Positions 1-4,864 of a DNA stretch of 5,442 nt are shown piece by piece (within the stretch, counting starts at the first letter, position 1; the number at the start of each line of letters is the position of its first letter). The notes below the pieces were generated by a model. It made no database searches and was not told the origin of the DNA. It saw nothing but the letters and a program-made list of their open reading frames with translations. The DNA comes from Ilumatobacteraceae bacterium (GTDB lineage: Bacteria > Actinomycetota > Acidimicrobiia > Acidimicrobiales > Ilumatobacteraceae), in contig JAOBWK010000057.1 of assembly GCA_025463305.1 (NCBI GenBank), forward strand, positions 1-5,442, read 5' to 3'. A program made the translations under genes and the position numbers.

Positions 1-146
1 TTGCCGTTGAGGTAGTCGGCGAAGGTCTCGCCGACCGTGGTGCACAGGATCTTGATGATCCAGAAGAAGATGGTCACCTCGGGCACCTTGCTCAGCAAGG
101 CCTTCGTCTCGGCGGATGGGCGCAACAGCGAACGGGTCTCGGTCAT
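1..146 (-). CDS. COG4705/DUF347-type membrane protein (5' part only)
   Basis: Only the first 48 codons are inside the window; the rest lies beyond the left edge. The translation begins MTETRSLLRPSAETKALLSK and continues with VPEVTIFFWIIKILCTTVGE, then TFADYLNG. The PEVT..FWIIK.L.TTVGET.ADYLN pattern is what I recognise as the start of the uncharacterised COG4705 membrane proteins, which carry DUF347-type repeats; the molecular function is unknown. The hydrophobic stretch at about residues 24-38 would be the first membrane segment. The ATG at 146 is supported by a purine-rich ribosome site GAGAGGA (complement of 154-160) seven bases upstream. The gene follows the histidine kinase on the same strand after 103 bp, so it could be the last gene of that operon or a target of the two-component system; neither is shown by the sequence. 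The family call rests on memory of the motif, not on a search. Confidence 0.75.
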   Translation of the reverse strand, partial: MTETRSLLRPSAETKALLSKVPEVTIFFWIIKILCTTVGETFADYLNG

Positions 147-249
147 CGATCGTTCCTCTCTGGAGAGCGGTCGATCGAGTATGCAATGGCCCGTCGGGGT
201 GACGCCTGCAGCGCCGTTCAACGCTCGGTAAACCAGGCAGCAGCCAGGG

Positions 250-1542
250 TCACCCTGCGTCGGCCGAGCCGTCGGCGGCGGCGAGCAGGATCAGCGAGAA
301 CGTCGTGGGCCCTCGACTGGTGACGAGCAACCGCGCATCCTCGGCCTCGGCGATCGAGCGGGCGAGCGCCAGACCGATGCCGGTGTTCGATCCGTGACCA
401 CGCGCGAAGAGCTCGTCGTCGGTGCCCGTGTCGGTGATCGAGCCTTCGTCGCACACGTCCACCGCGACGCCGCCGGTGATGGATCGCGTCCGCACCGTGA
501 TGGTGCCGGCACCGTGATGGAGCGCGTTGTCGACGAGCACGTCGAGGACCTGATCGATGGACGCCGACGCGGCGCGCACGGATGCGACGGGCTCGGTGTC
601 GCGCACGATCGAGCGTGCCGCCGACGAGCACAGGTCGTCCCATCGCGCGACGGCCCGATCGACCGCGTCGGCGACAGAGGTGACCGAGGACGTCGGCGTG
701 GCGTCGCGCGCGAACGCGAGCAGATGGCTCACGGTCTGCTCCAGCCGCTCGAGGTCGCCGAGCGAAGCGTCGGCGAGCGCGACGACGTCGTCGGCCGGCT
801 GGGCGCGCTCGAGCCGCAGGCGCATCCCGGCCAGCGGCGTCCGCAGCTGATGCGAGACGTCGGCGCTGAAGCGACGCTCGCGGGCGATCGCCTCGTGGAT
901 CTGCCGGGCGCTGCTGGTGAGCGCAGCACCCAGGAGGTCCACCTCCTCGATCCCCGTCGGTCGGTGGTCGGCGAGGGCACGACCGCTGCCGAGGAGCGCG
1001 GCCTGCGAGGCGAGCGCCGTGACCGGATCGCCGAGGCGAGCCGCCACCCGGCGGGCGAGCAACCAGGCGAGGCCGAGCGCCACGGCGCCGGCCGCCGCCA
1101 TCACGAGCCATTGGCGGTGGGCCCGACCGTGCGCGTCGGCGAGGGACCGGCTGACCCGCACCACTGCCAGAACGTTCTCGTCGCCGTCGGTGATCGGTGC
1201 CGCGACCACCAGCTCATCGCCCGACCGCGACGACGTCACGCCGTCCTCGGCGCGGCTGACCAACCCGTCGGCCGTCTCCGGTCCGACGCCGTAGACGCGG
1301 CGTCCGGCCGTGTCGTAGATCCCGAACGGAGGCGGGGCGTCGGACTCCGTGGCGAGACGGTCGAGATCGGCCGCGTCGATCGGCAGGTCGATCTCGGTCA
1401 GCAGGTGCGCCGCCGTTGCCTGCAGCCGGACCAGCTCGGAGTCGACGATCGACTGCTGCGCGATCACCGCGAGCGGGATGCCGAGCACCACCAGGACCAC
1501 CGCGGTGACACCGATGATGGCCTCCGTGATCCGCCGCCTCAT
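250..1542 (-). CDS. Two-component sensor histidine kinase, membrane-bound
   Basis: The 430-residue protein is a classical transmembrane sensor kinase that should autophosphorylate on histidine and pass the phosphate to the response regulator encoded just upstream. Membrane segment 1 is about residues 9-29 and segment 2 about 145-163, enclosing an extracytoplasmic domain of about 115 residues that I cannot assign to a named sensor fold. A HAMP-like linker follows (about 164-218). The H-box FSADVSHQLRTPL places the phospho-accepting histidine at 231; the N-box DQVLDVLVDNALHHG has Asn339; the G2 box is NTGIGLALARSIAE (386-399). The G1 box reads DEGSI (365-369), so the first Asp and Gly are present but the usual second Gly of DxGxG is not. 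The start ATG overlaps the regulator's TGA (ATGA), with no good Shine-Dalgarno site, which points to translational coupling. The signal sensed is unknown; an envelope signal is suggested only by the neighbours. Confidence 0.93.
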   Translation of the reverse strand: MRRRITEAIIGVTAVVLVVLGIPLAVIAQQSIVDSELVRLQATAAHLLTEIDLPIDAADLDRLATESDAPPPFGIYDTAGRRVYGVGPETADGLVSRAEDGVTSSRSGDELVVAAPITDGDENVLAVVRVSRSLADAHGRAHRQWLVMAAAGAVALGLAWLLARRVAARLGDPVTALASQAALLGSGRALADHRPTGIEEVDLLGAALTSSARQIHEAIARERRFSADVSHQLRTPLAGMRLRLERAQPADDVVALADASLGDLERLEQTVSHLLAFARDATPTSSVTSVADAVDRAVARWDDLCSSAARSIVRDTEPVASVRAASASIDQVLDVLVDNALHHGAGTITVRTRSITGGVAVDVCDEGSITDTGTDDELFARGHGSNTGIGLALARSIAEAEDARLLVTSRGPTTFSLILLAAADGSADAG

Positions 1543-2234
1543 GGGATGTCGATGCGGTACCCGACGCCGCGAACGGTGACGATCTCGACGCTCGATCCGA
1601 GCTTGCGACGGATGGACAGGATGTGCATGTCGAGCGTCTTGGTGGAGGTGTCCCAGTGGACGTCCCAGACATCGGCCAGCAGCCGTTCGCGGGTGACGAC
1701 GCGTCCCGCCTCACGTGCCAGGTACAGGAGCAGCTCGAACTCGCGCGGCCGCAACGACACCGGCGAGCCCGCCGCCGACACGGTGTACGCCGATGCGTCG
1801 ATGCTCAGCTCGCCGAGCAGGATCGGTGCTGCAGGATCACGGTCGATCGAGCCACGCAGCTGGGCCCGAACTCGCGCGAGCAGGATCGACATCGAGAACG
1901 GCTTGGTGACGTAGTCGTTCGCGCCGGAGTCGAGACCGACCACGATGTCGATCTCGGCGTCGCGCGCGGTGACGAGCACGATCGGCAGCGCAGCGTGCGC
2001 GGTACGCAGCCGCCGGCACAGCGCGAAGCCGTCGGTGTCGGGCAGACCGGCATCGAGCAGGACGAGGTCCACCGACGTCGTCTCGATCAACGCCGGCACC
2101 TCGGCGCCTCGGTCGCGCAGGGTGACCTGGAAGCCCGCTGCGAGGAGCGCGTCGCGCACGGAGGTGCCGATGGTGGCATCGTCCTCGACGACGAGGATGT
2201 GGCCAGCGCTCGCCGCGTCGCCGGCGTCGGTCAC
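1539..2234 (-). CDS. OmpR/PhoB-family response regulator
   Basis: The 231-residue protein has an N-terminal receiver domain (about 11-128) and a C-terminal winged-helix DNA-binding domain (about 137-230). Receiver residues are intact: the acidic cluster EDD at 17-19, the phospho-acceptor Asp61 in VDLVLLDAGLPD, Thr89 in LVTA and Lys111 in TKPF. The effector domain shows the usual OmpR signatures: LRPREFELLLYLA (161-173), VTRERLLADVWD (180-191), TLDMHILSIRRKLG (200-213) and VRGVGYRI (221-228). It should be phosphorylated by the kinase encoded next and regulate transcription as a dimer; its targets are not visible. The start is a GTG at 2234 that overlaps the TGA of the M56 protease gene (GTGA), and the stop overlaps the kinase start (ATGA), so the gene is coupled on both sides. 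No strong ribosome site precedes the GTG, in keeping with coupling. A later start would shorten only the variable tail before GHILVVEDD. Confidence 0.96.
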   Translation of the reverse strand: MTDAGDAASAGHILVVEDDATIGTSVRDALLAAGFQVTLRDRGAEVPALIETTSVDLVLLDAGLPDTDGFALCRRLRTAHAALPIVLVTARDAEIDIVVGLDSGANDYVTKPFSMSILLARVRAQLRGSIDRDPAAPILLGELSIDASAYTVSAAGSPVSLRPREFELLLYLAREAGRVVTRERLLADVWDVHWDTSTKTLDMHILSIRRKLGSSVEIVTVRGVGYRIDIP

Positions 2235-3178
2235 CGCAACCGGCGCAGTGCGTCGAAGATGCCGTCCATGTCATGCGCCGCCCACGCCACCGCCAGCACA
2301 CCGGCCGCCGCGGCGACCACGACGAGGTGCAGCAGCCCGATGCGCTGGCGCGGGGCACCGTCGCCGATGAGCGCACGCACCCGTTCGGTGACGCCCGACT
2401 GCACCGCCTGCAACGTCAACGGCGCCGCCACGAGCCGACCGTGGGCGAGCTGGGCGAGCGCGGCCTTGGCGAGTGCGCTCGCGAGGACATCGGGGTGCGT
2501 CGCAGCCGCGGCGGTCTCGTCGGCCCAGCGCTCGAGCTGGAACCGGGCGTGCTTCGCGACGGACGAGAGGAATGGATCGAGCACGACGGCGGCGTCGAGC
2601 AGGAAGGTGAACAGGTGGTGACGGTGCTGCAGGTGGGCGCGCTCGTGGGCGAGGACGGCGACCTGCTCCTCGGCGTCGAGCACCTCGATCAACCCCGTCG
2701 AGATCACGGCCCGCCCGCCACGCGCGGTGATGGCCGGTGCGGCGTACGCAAGCGGCCGACGGTCGCTCACCACGAGCACCGGGCCGAGCGGGTGCCCGGC
2801 GAGCGGCTGACCGGCCAGGGCGCGATGCGTGGTGCCGAGCTCGCGGATCTGGGCGACGAGACGACCACCGAACCGGGCGACGCGCGCCGCGACGACGCAC
2901 AGCAGGCCGAGCGCGATCACCGATGCGACCACGGGCACGTCCGTGTGGCGGCCGACATCGCCGGAGCTCCACTCGCCGATGTGCGCCACGAGACCGAGGC
3001 GGGCGACCAGCGGCCAGGCCACGAGGGCGAGTGCGCCGGTGGTGGACAGCGCCGCGACGATGGCGCCGACGGTGAGCACCCAGGCCGCGCGGTGGGGGCG
3101 GCTGCTCACGAACGCCAGCGGCGAGATGAGCGCCAGCAACCCGGCCACGCCGAACGGGACCATCAACACGAGCATCAT
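2231..3178 (-). CDS. M56-family (BlaR1-like) membrane zinc metalloprotease, no PBP sensor domain
   Basis: The 315-residue protein is a polytopic membrane protease of the BlaR1/MecR1 peptidase family (M56). In that family the protease inactivates a BlaI/MecI-type repressor in response to an envelope signal. The zinc motif HERAH lies at residues 178-182 (His178, Glu179, His182), and ERWAD at 216-220 supplies the likely third ligand Glu216 of the ExxAD motif. Hydrophobic segments are about 3-25, 31-58, 82-102 and 282-301, with a weaker one near 190-206. True BlaR1 is close to 600 residues and ends in an extracellular penicillin-binding sensor; here the protein ends about 14 residues after the last membrane segment, so it cannot bind beta-lactams that way. 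Length and pairing match mycobacterial Rv1845c (about 316 residues, next to Rv1846c). The ATG at 3178 lies in the first copy of a 17-bp tandem repeat; an in-frame TGA at 3211-3209 with no start codon between excludes a longer form. Its TGA overlaps the regulator start. Confidence 0.92.
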   Translation of the reverse strand: MMLVLMVPFGVAGLLALISPLAFVSSRPHRAAWVLTVGAIVAALSTTGALALVAWPLVARLGLVAHIGEWSSGDVGRHTDVPVVASVIALGLLCVVAARVARFGGRLVAQIRELGTTHRALAGQPLAGHPLGPVLVVSDRRPLAYAAPAITARGGRAVISTGLIEVLDAEEQVAVLAHERAHLQHRHHLFTFLLDAAVVLDPFLSSVAKHARFQLERWADETAAAATHPDVLASALAKAALAQLAHGRLVAAPLTLQAVQSGVTERVRALIGDGAPRQRIGLLHLVVVAAAAGVLAVAWAAHDMDGIFDALRRLR

Positions 3179-3231
3179 GGCAACACGAGCATCATGGCAG
3201 CACGACCGTCATGGCAGCACGAGCATCATGG
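3164..3231. repeat. Four tandem copies of a 17-bp unit at the blaI/M56 junction
   Basis: Copies lie at 3164-3180, 3181-3197, 3198-3214 and 3215-3231, with no spacer. On the coding (minus) strand the unit reads CCATGATGCTCGTGTTG. The copies at 3164 and 3181 are identical, the one at 3215 differs at one base (CTG for TTG), and the one at 3198 reads CCATGACGGTCGTGCTG, with three differences. The array spans the blaI stop codon, the gap between the genes and the first five codons of the M56 gene. With a single copy the two genes would overlap directly as ATGA, so the array looks like an expansion of an ordinary coupled junction. Confidence 0.95.
3175..3229 (-). other. Chain of three overlapping six-codon mini-ORFs upstream of the M56 start
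   Basis: Each 17-bp repeat begins CCATGA on the minus strand. Because 17 is one short of 18, every copy opens an ATG that is read for six codons and is closed by the TGA overlapping the ATG of the next copy. The mini-ORFs are 3229-3209 (MMLVLP), 3212-3192 (MTVVLP) and 3195-3175 (MMLVLP); the fourth ATG, at 3178, opens the protease, which starts MMLVLMVP. The blaI stop (TGA at 3228-3226) overlaps the first mini-ORF ATG in the same way. The result is a run of four ATGA stop/start overlaps in 55 bases. I see no separate Shine-Dalgarno site inside the array. The reading frames are directly visible; that ribosomes terminate and restart along the chain is inference. Confidence 0.7.
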
Positions 3232-3636
3232 CCGGCGGCGCCGTTGCTCGGTCTCGGCGAGGAGCTGCCGCAGCGTCGACTCCTCCTCGGCGTGCAGCCC
3301 GTCCACCAGCCCCTGCAGCACCGAATGGCGGTTCTGCCCGTGATCCAGCAGGCGCCGCACGTGCTCGGCGACGACCTCGGCCTCGGTCACCACGGGCCGG
3401 TACTCGTACGCCCGGCCGACCTTGGTGCGCTCGATGACACCCTTCGCCAACAGCCGCACGAGGATCGTCATCACGGTGGTGTAGGCCAGTCCACCGCCGA
3501 GCGCCTCCTGCACCGCGACCGGCGACATCGGCCCGGGCGACGCCCACAGCACCGTCAGCACCTCGGACTCCAGCTCGCCGAAGCGCCGCCGCTCCCCCGG
3601 GCTGTCGGCCTGCACGGAGCGCTGGTTGCCGGACAT
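3226..3636 (-). CDS. blaI: BlaI/MecI/CopY-family transcriptional repressor
   Basis: The 136-residue protein matches the penicillinase-repressor family in length and pattern. The winged-helix DNA-binding part is about residues 18-82: GELESEVLTVLW (20-31), then AYTTVMTILVRLLAKGVIER (51-70) with the recognition helix and wing, and GRAYEYRPVVT (74-84). The remaining C-terminal region (about 85-130) is the helical dimerisation part and ends in a basic tail, RRRRP. Family members bind dyads with TACA/TGTA half sites as dimers and are released when an M56 protease triggers their cleavage or when a ligand binds. The M56 gene directly downstream is the obvious partner. The ATG at 3636 has only a weak purine stretch close upstream, so a short leader or leaderless start is possible. 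Two candidate operators lie within 60 bp upstream, suggesting autoregulation and control of divergent uppP. The symbol denotes the family; the natural target need not be a beta-lactamase. Confidence 0.94.
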   Translation of the reverse strand: MSGNQRSVQADSPGERRRFGELESEVLTVLWASPGPMSPVAVQEALGGGLAYTTVMTILVRLLAKGVIERTKVGRAYEYRPVVTEAEVVAEHVRRLLDHGQNRHSVLQGLVDGLHAEEESTLRQLLAETEQRRRRP

Positions 3637-3645
3637 CCGCTCATG

Positions 3646-3663
3646 CTACTACAGCTGTCGAAG
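3646..3663 (-). promoter_or_regulatory. Candidate BlaI operator 1, facing blaI
   Basis: On the minus strand this reads CTTCGACAGCTGTAGTAG, an imperfect dyad centred on the perfect 8-bp palindrome ACAGCTGT (3651-3658). On the plus strand TACAGCTGTC (3650-3659) matches 7 of the 8 fixed bases of the cop-box consensus TACANNTGTA used by CopY/BlaI/MecI repressors. It ends ten bases before the blaI start codon, a position where a bound dimer would block transcription of the whole minus-strand operon. Binding by this particular BlaI is inferred. Confidence 0.65.
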
Positions 3664-3674
3664 TTCGTGCTACG

Positions 3675-3692
3675 TTACGACCCGTGTAGTAG
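3675..3692 (+). promoter_or_regulatory. Candidate BlaI operator 2, facing uppP
   Basis: On the plus strand this reads TTACGACCCGTGTAGTAG. It agrees with operator 1, read on the minus strand, at 13 of 18 positions, sharing CGAC, a four-base gap, and TGTAGTAG. The TGTAGTAG halves of the two sites form a perfect 8-bp inverted repeat (CTACTACA at 3646-3653 and TGTAGTAG at 3685-3692), so the sites point away from each other toward blaI and uppP. The cop-box match is weaker than at operator 1 (6 of 8 fixed bases). It lies 40-57 bases ahead of the uppP start, within expected promoter territory; I could not pick convincing -35 and -10 boxes for either direction. Confidence 0.55.
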
Positions 3693-3719
3693 TTGATGGG
3701 CGCCACGCCCATCCGAGCC

Positions 3720-3724
3720 GGAGG
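3720..3724 (+). promoter_or_regulatory. Ribosome binding site that fixes the uppP start
   Basis: GGAGG stands seven bases before the ATG at 3732. This favours ATG 3732 over the in-frame TTG at 3693 and ATG at 3696, which sit against operator 2 and have no ribosome site. Confidence 0.8.
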
Positions 3725-3731
3725 ACGAGCG

Positions 3732-4751
3732 ATGGAGCGACGGATCAGGATGCAGACGCACGAGGGCGCGCCGGCACGCTCGCGCATCGCGGCCGTCGCC
3801 GCGGCGTGCGTCGCCGTCGGGATCATCGCTGCGGTGGCCGCACCCGCCGACGCAGCCGGTGCCGTGGCGAGCTCGTCGAAGCACCTGCTGTCGTGGTGGA
3901 AGGCCGCCATCATGGGCACGGTCGAGGGCATCACCGAGTTCCTCCCGGTGTCGTCCACCGGACACCTCCTCGTCACGGCCCGACTCCTCGACCTCCCCCA
4001 CACCAAGGGCAGCGAGGGCCTCAAGGCCGTCAACACCTACGCGATCGCGATCCAGTTCGGCGCCATCCTGGCCTTGCTGGGGCTGTTCTGGAAGCGCTTC
4101 GTGGAGATGGTCCAGGGCCTGCTCGGCAAGAACCCCGAGGGCCGCCATCTGCTGATCACGCTCCTGATCGCGTTCGTGCCCTCAGCCGTGCTCGGCGCCG
4201 CACTCGACAACAAGATCGAAGATGTGCTGTTCGGGCCGTGGCCGGTGGTCGGCGCATGGATCGTCGGCGGCGCCGTCATCGTCGTCCTCGCCCGCACCCA
4301 CCGCATCCCCGATCGGCGCGAGGTCGCCAAGGCCGCGCCGAACGCGGCGACGGCCGGGCTCGCTGCGCTCACCTACCGCCAGGCAGCCATCATCGGCGCC
4401 GCGCAGTGCCTCGCGCTGTGGCCGGGCACCAGCCGCTCGCTCACCACCATCCTCGCCGCGCTGCTGCTCGGCATCTCGATGAGCGCTGCAGTCGAGTTCA
4501 GCTTCCTGCTCGGCTTCGCCACGCTCACCGCCGCCACCGTGTTCAAGTTGGCCAAGGACGGTGGCACGCTCGTCGACCAGTTCGGGATCGCGACCCCGAT
4601 GATCGGTGCACTGTTCGCGCTCGTCTCGGCCGTGCTCGCGGTCAAGTGGCTCATCACCTACCTCGAACGCCACGACCTCTCGCTGTTCGCCTGGTACCGG
4701 TTCGCGATCGCGATCGTGACCATCGGGTTGATCGCCGGCTCCGTCATCTGA
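3732..4751 (+). CDS. uppP: Undecaprenyl-diphosphate phosphatase (UppP/BacA) with N-terminal extension
   Basis: The enzyme removes a phosphate from undecaprenyl diphosphate to regenerate the undecaprenyl phosphate carrier of peptidoglycan and other envelope polymers; family members also give bacitracin tolerance when abundant. It is an integral membrane protein. With the ATG at 3732 it has 339 residues. The first signature EGITEFLPVSSTGHL (65-79) carries Glu65, Glu69, Ser75 and His78, corresponding to E. coli Glu17, Glu21, Ser27 and His30; the second, PGTSRS (231-236), carries Ser234 and Arg235, matching E. coli Ser173 and Arg174. EFSFLLGFAT (255-264) and several further hydrophobic helices complete the family pattern. 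The family is usually near 270 residues; here about 48 extra residues precede the core: a basic start, a hydrophobic run (about 18-37) and PADAAGA, resembling a cleavable signal peptide or an added membrane anchor. The gene is divergent from blaI, with a cop-box-like site in between, and is followed by a hairpin, so it is probably monocistronic. Confidence 0.95.
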   Translation: MERRIRMQTHEGAPARSRIAAVAAACVAVGIIAAVAAPADAAGAVASSSKHLLSWWKAAIMGTVEGITEFLPVSSTGHLLVTARLLDLPHTKGSEGLKAVNTYAIAIQFGAILALLGLFWKRFVEMVQGLLGKNPEGRHLLITLLIAFVPSAVLGAALDNKIEDVLFGPWPVVGAWIVGGAVIVVLARTHRIPDRREVAKAAPNAATAGLAALTYRQAAIIGAAQCLALWPGTSRSLTTILAALLLGISMSAAVEFSFLLGFATLTAATVFKLAKDGGTLVDQFGIATPMIGALFALVSAVLAVKWLITYLERHDLSLFAWYRFAIAIVTIGLIAGSVI

Positions 4752-4753
4752 CC

Positions 4754-4771
4754 CTCGGCCGAGCGGCCGAG
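4754..4771 (+). terminator. GC-rich hairpin after uppP, likely terminator
   Basis: CTCGGCC, loop GAGC, GGCCGAG forms a perfect 7-bp stem starting three bases after the uppP stop codon. No U-tract follows (next bases AAATCCCTCC), so it is not a canonical intrinsic terminator, although hairpins without U-tracts are common after genes in high-GC actinobacteria. It might also act as a 3' stabilising structure. Confidence 0.6.
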
Positions 4772-4809
4772 AAATCCCTCCTCCGCTACGTCGCCCGCCG
4801 CCGGCTGAT

Positions 4810-4820
4810 GCCATATTGGC
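4810..4820. promoter_or_regulatory. Short inverted repeat in the only AT-rich patch before the lipoprotein gene
   Basis: GCCA-TAT-TGGC is a perfect 4-bp inverted repeat around the only AT-rich stretch of this gap. It lies about 45 bases upstream of the lipoprotein start, so CATATT or nearby bases could serve as a -10 element or a regulator site. No convincing -35 box is seen, and a repeat this short can arise by chance. Confidence 0.22.
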
Positions 4821-4824
4821 TGGA

Positions 4825-4840
4825 GCCGGCGTCCGCCGGC
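4825..4840 (+). other. Hairpin in the leader of the lipoprotein gene
   Basis: GCCGGC, loop GTCC, GCCGGC gives a perfect 6-bp stem, 24 bases before the lipoprotein start. It could be a second terminator for uppP transcripts (followed by ACTTTC) or a 5' leader structure. Immediately downstream, GTCC-GGGG-GGAC (4849-4860) can form a small stem covering the G-rich ribosome site. The pairing is visible; the role is unknown. Confidence 0.35.
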
Positions 4841-4864
4841 ACTTTCATGTCCGGGGGGACACAC

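Noticed and set aside
147..249. Possible terminator or promoter between the kinase and the COG4705-type gene
   Set aside because: The CCAGGC/GCCAGG pair near 235-248 is closer to a direct than an inverted repeat, CGTC-ACCCC-GACG type pairing is only 4 bp, and a CATACT-like -10 lacks a matching -35.
394..1914. 506-codon open frame on the plus strand, antisense to the kinase and regulator
   Set aside because: The translation is Arg/Asp/Gly-rich with no domain or membrane pattern, while the opposite strand encodes two intact conserved families. Long antisense frames are expected in GC-rich coding DNA.
3164..3231. Tandem repeats considered as a CRISPR array or replication iterons
   Set aside because: There are no spacers between copies, the unit is only 17 bp, and it includes coding sequence of the M56 gene with an explicit stop/start logic.
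1623..3343. Two long plus-strand open frames (1623-2621 and 2273-3343) antisense to the regulator and M56 genes
   Set aside because: Same reasoning: composition of a shadow frame, no recognisable motif, and real genes on the minus strand.
3693..3731. Upstream in-frame starts for uppP (TTG 3693, ATG 3696)
   Set aside because: They lack a ribosome site and abut operator 2, while ATG 3732 has GGAGG at ideal spacing. The extra 13 residues show no family similarity.
4847..4864. In-frame ATG six codons upstream of the lipoprotein start
   Set aside because: It has no ribosome site; the G-rich site lies between it and ATG 4865, and starting at 4865 gives a compact lipoprotein signal peptide.
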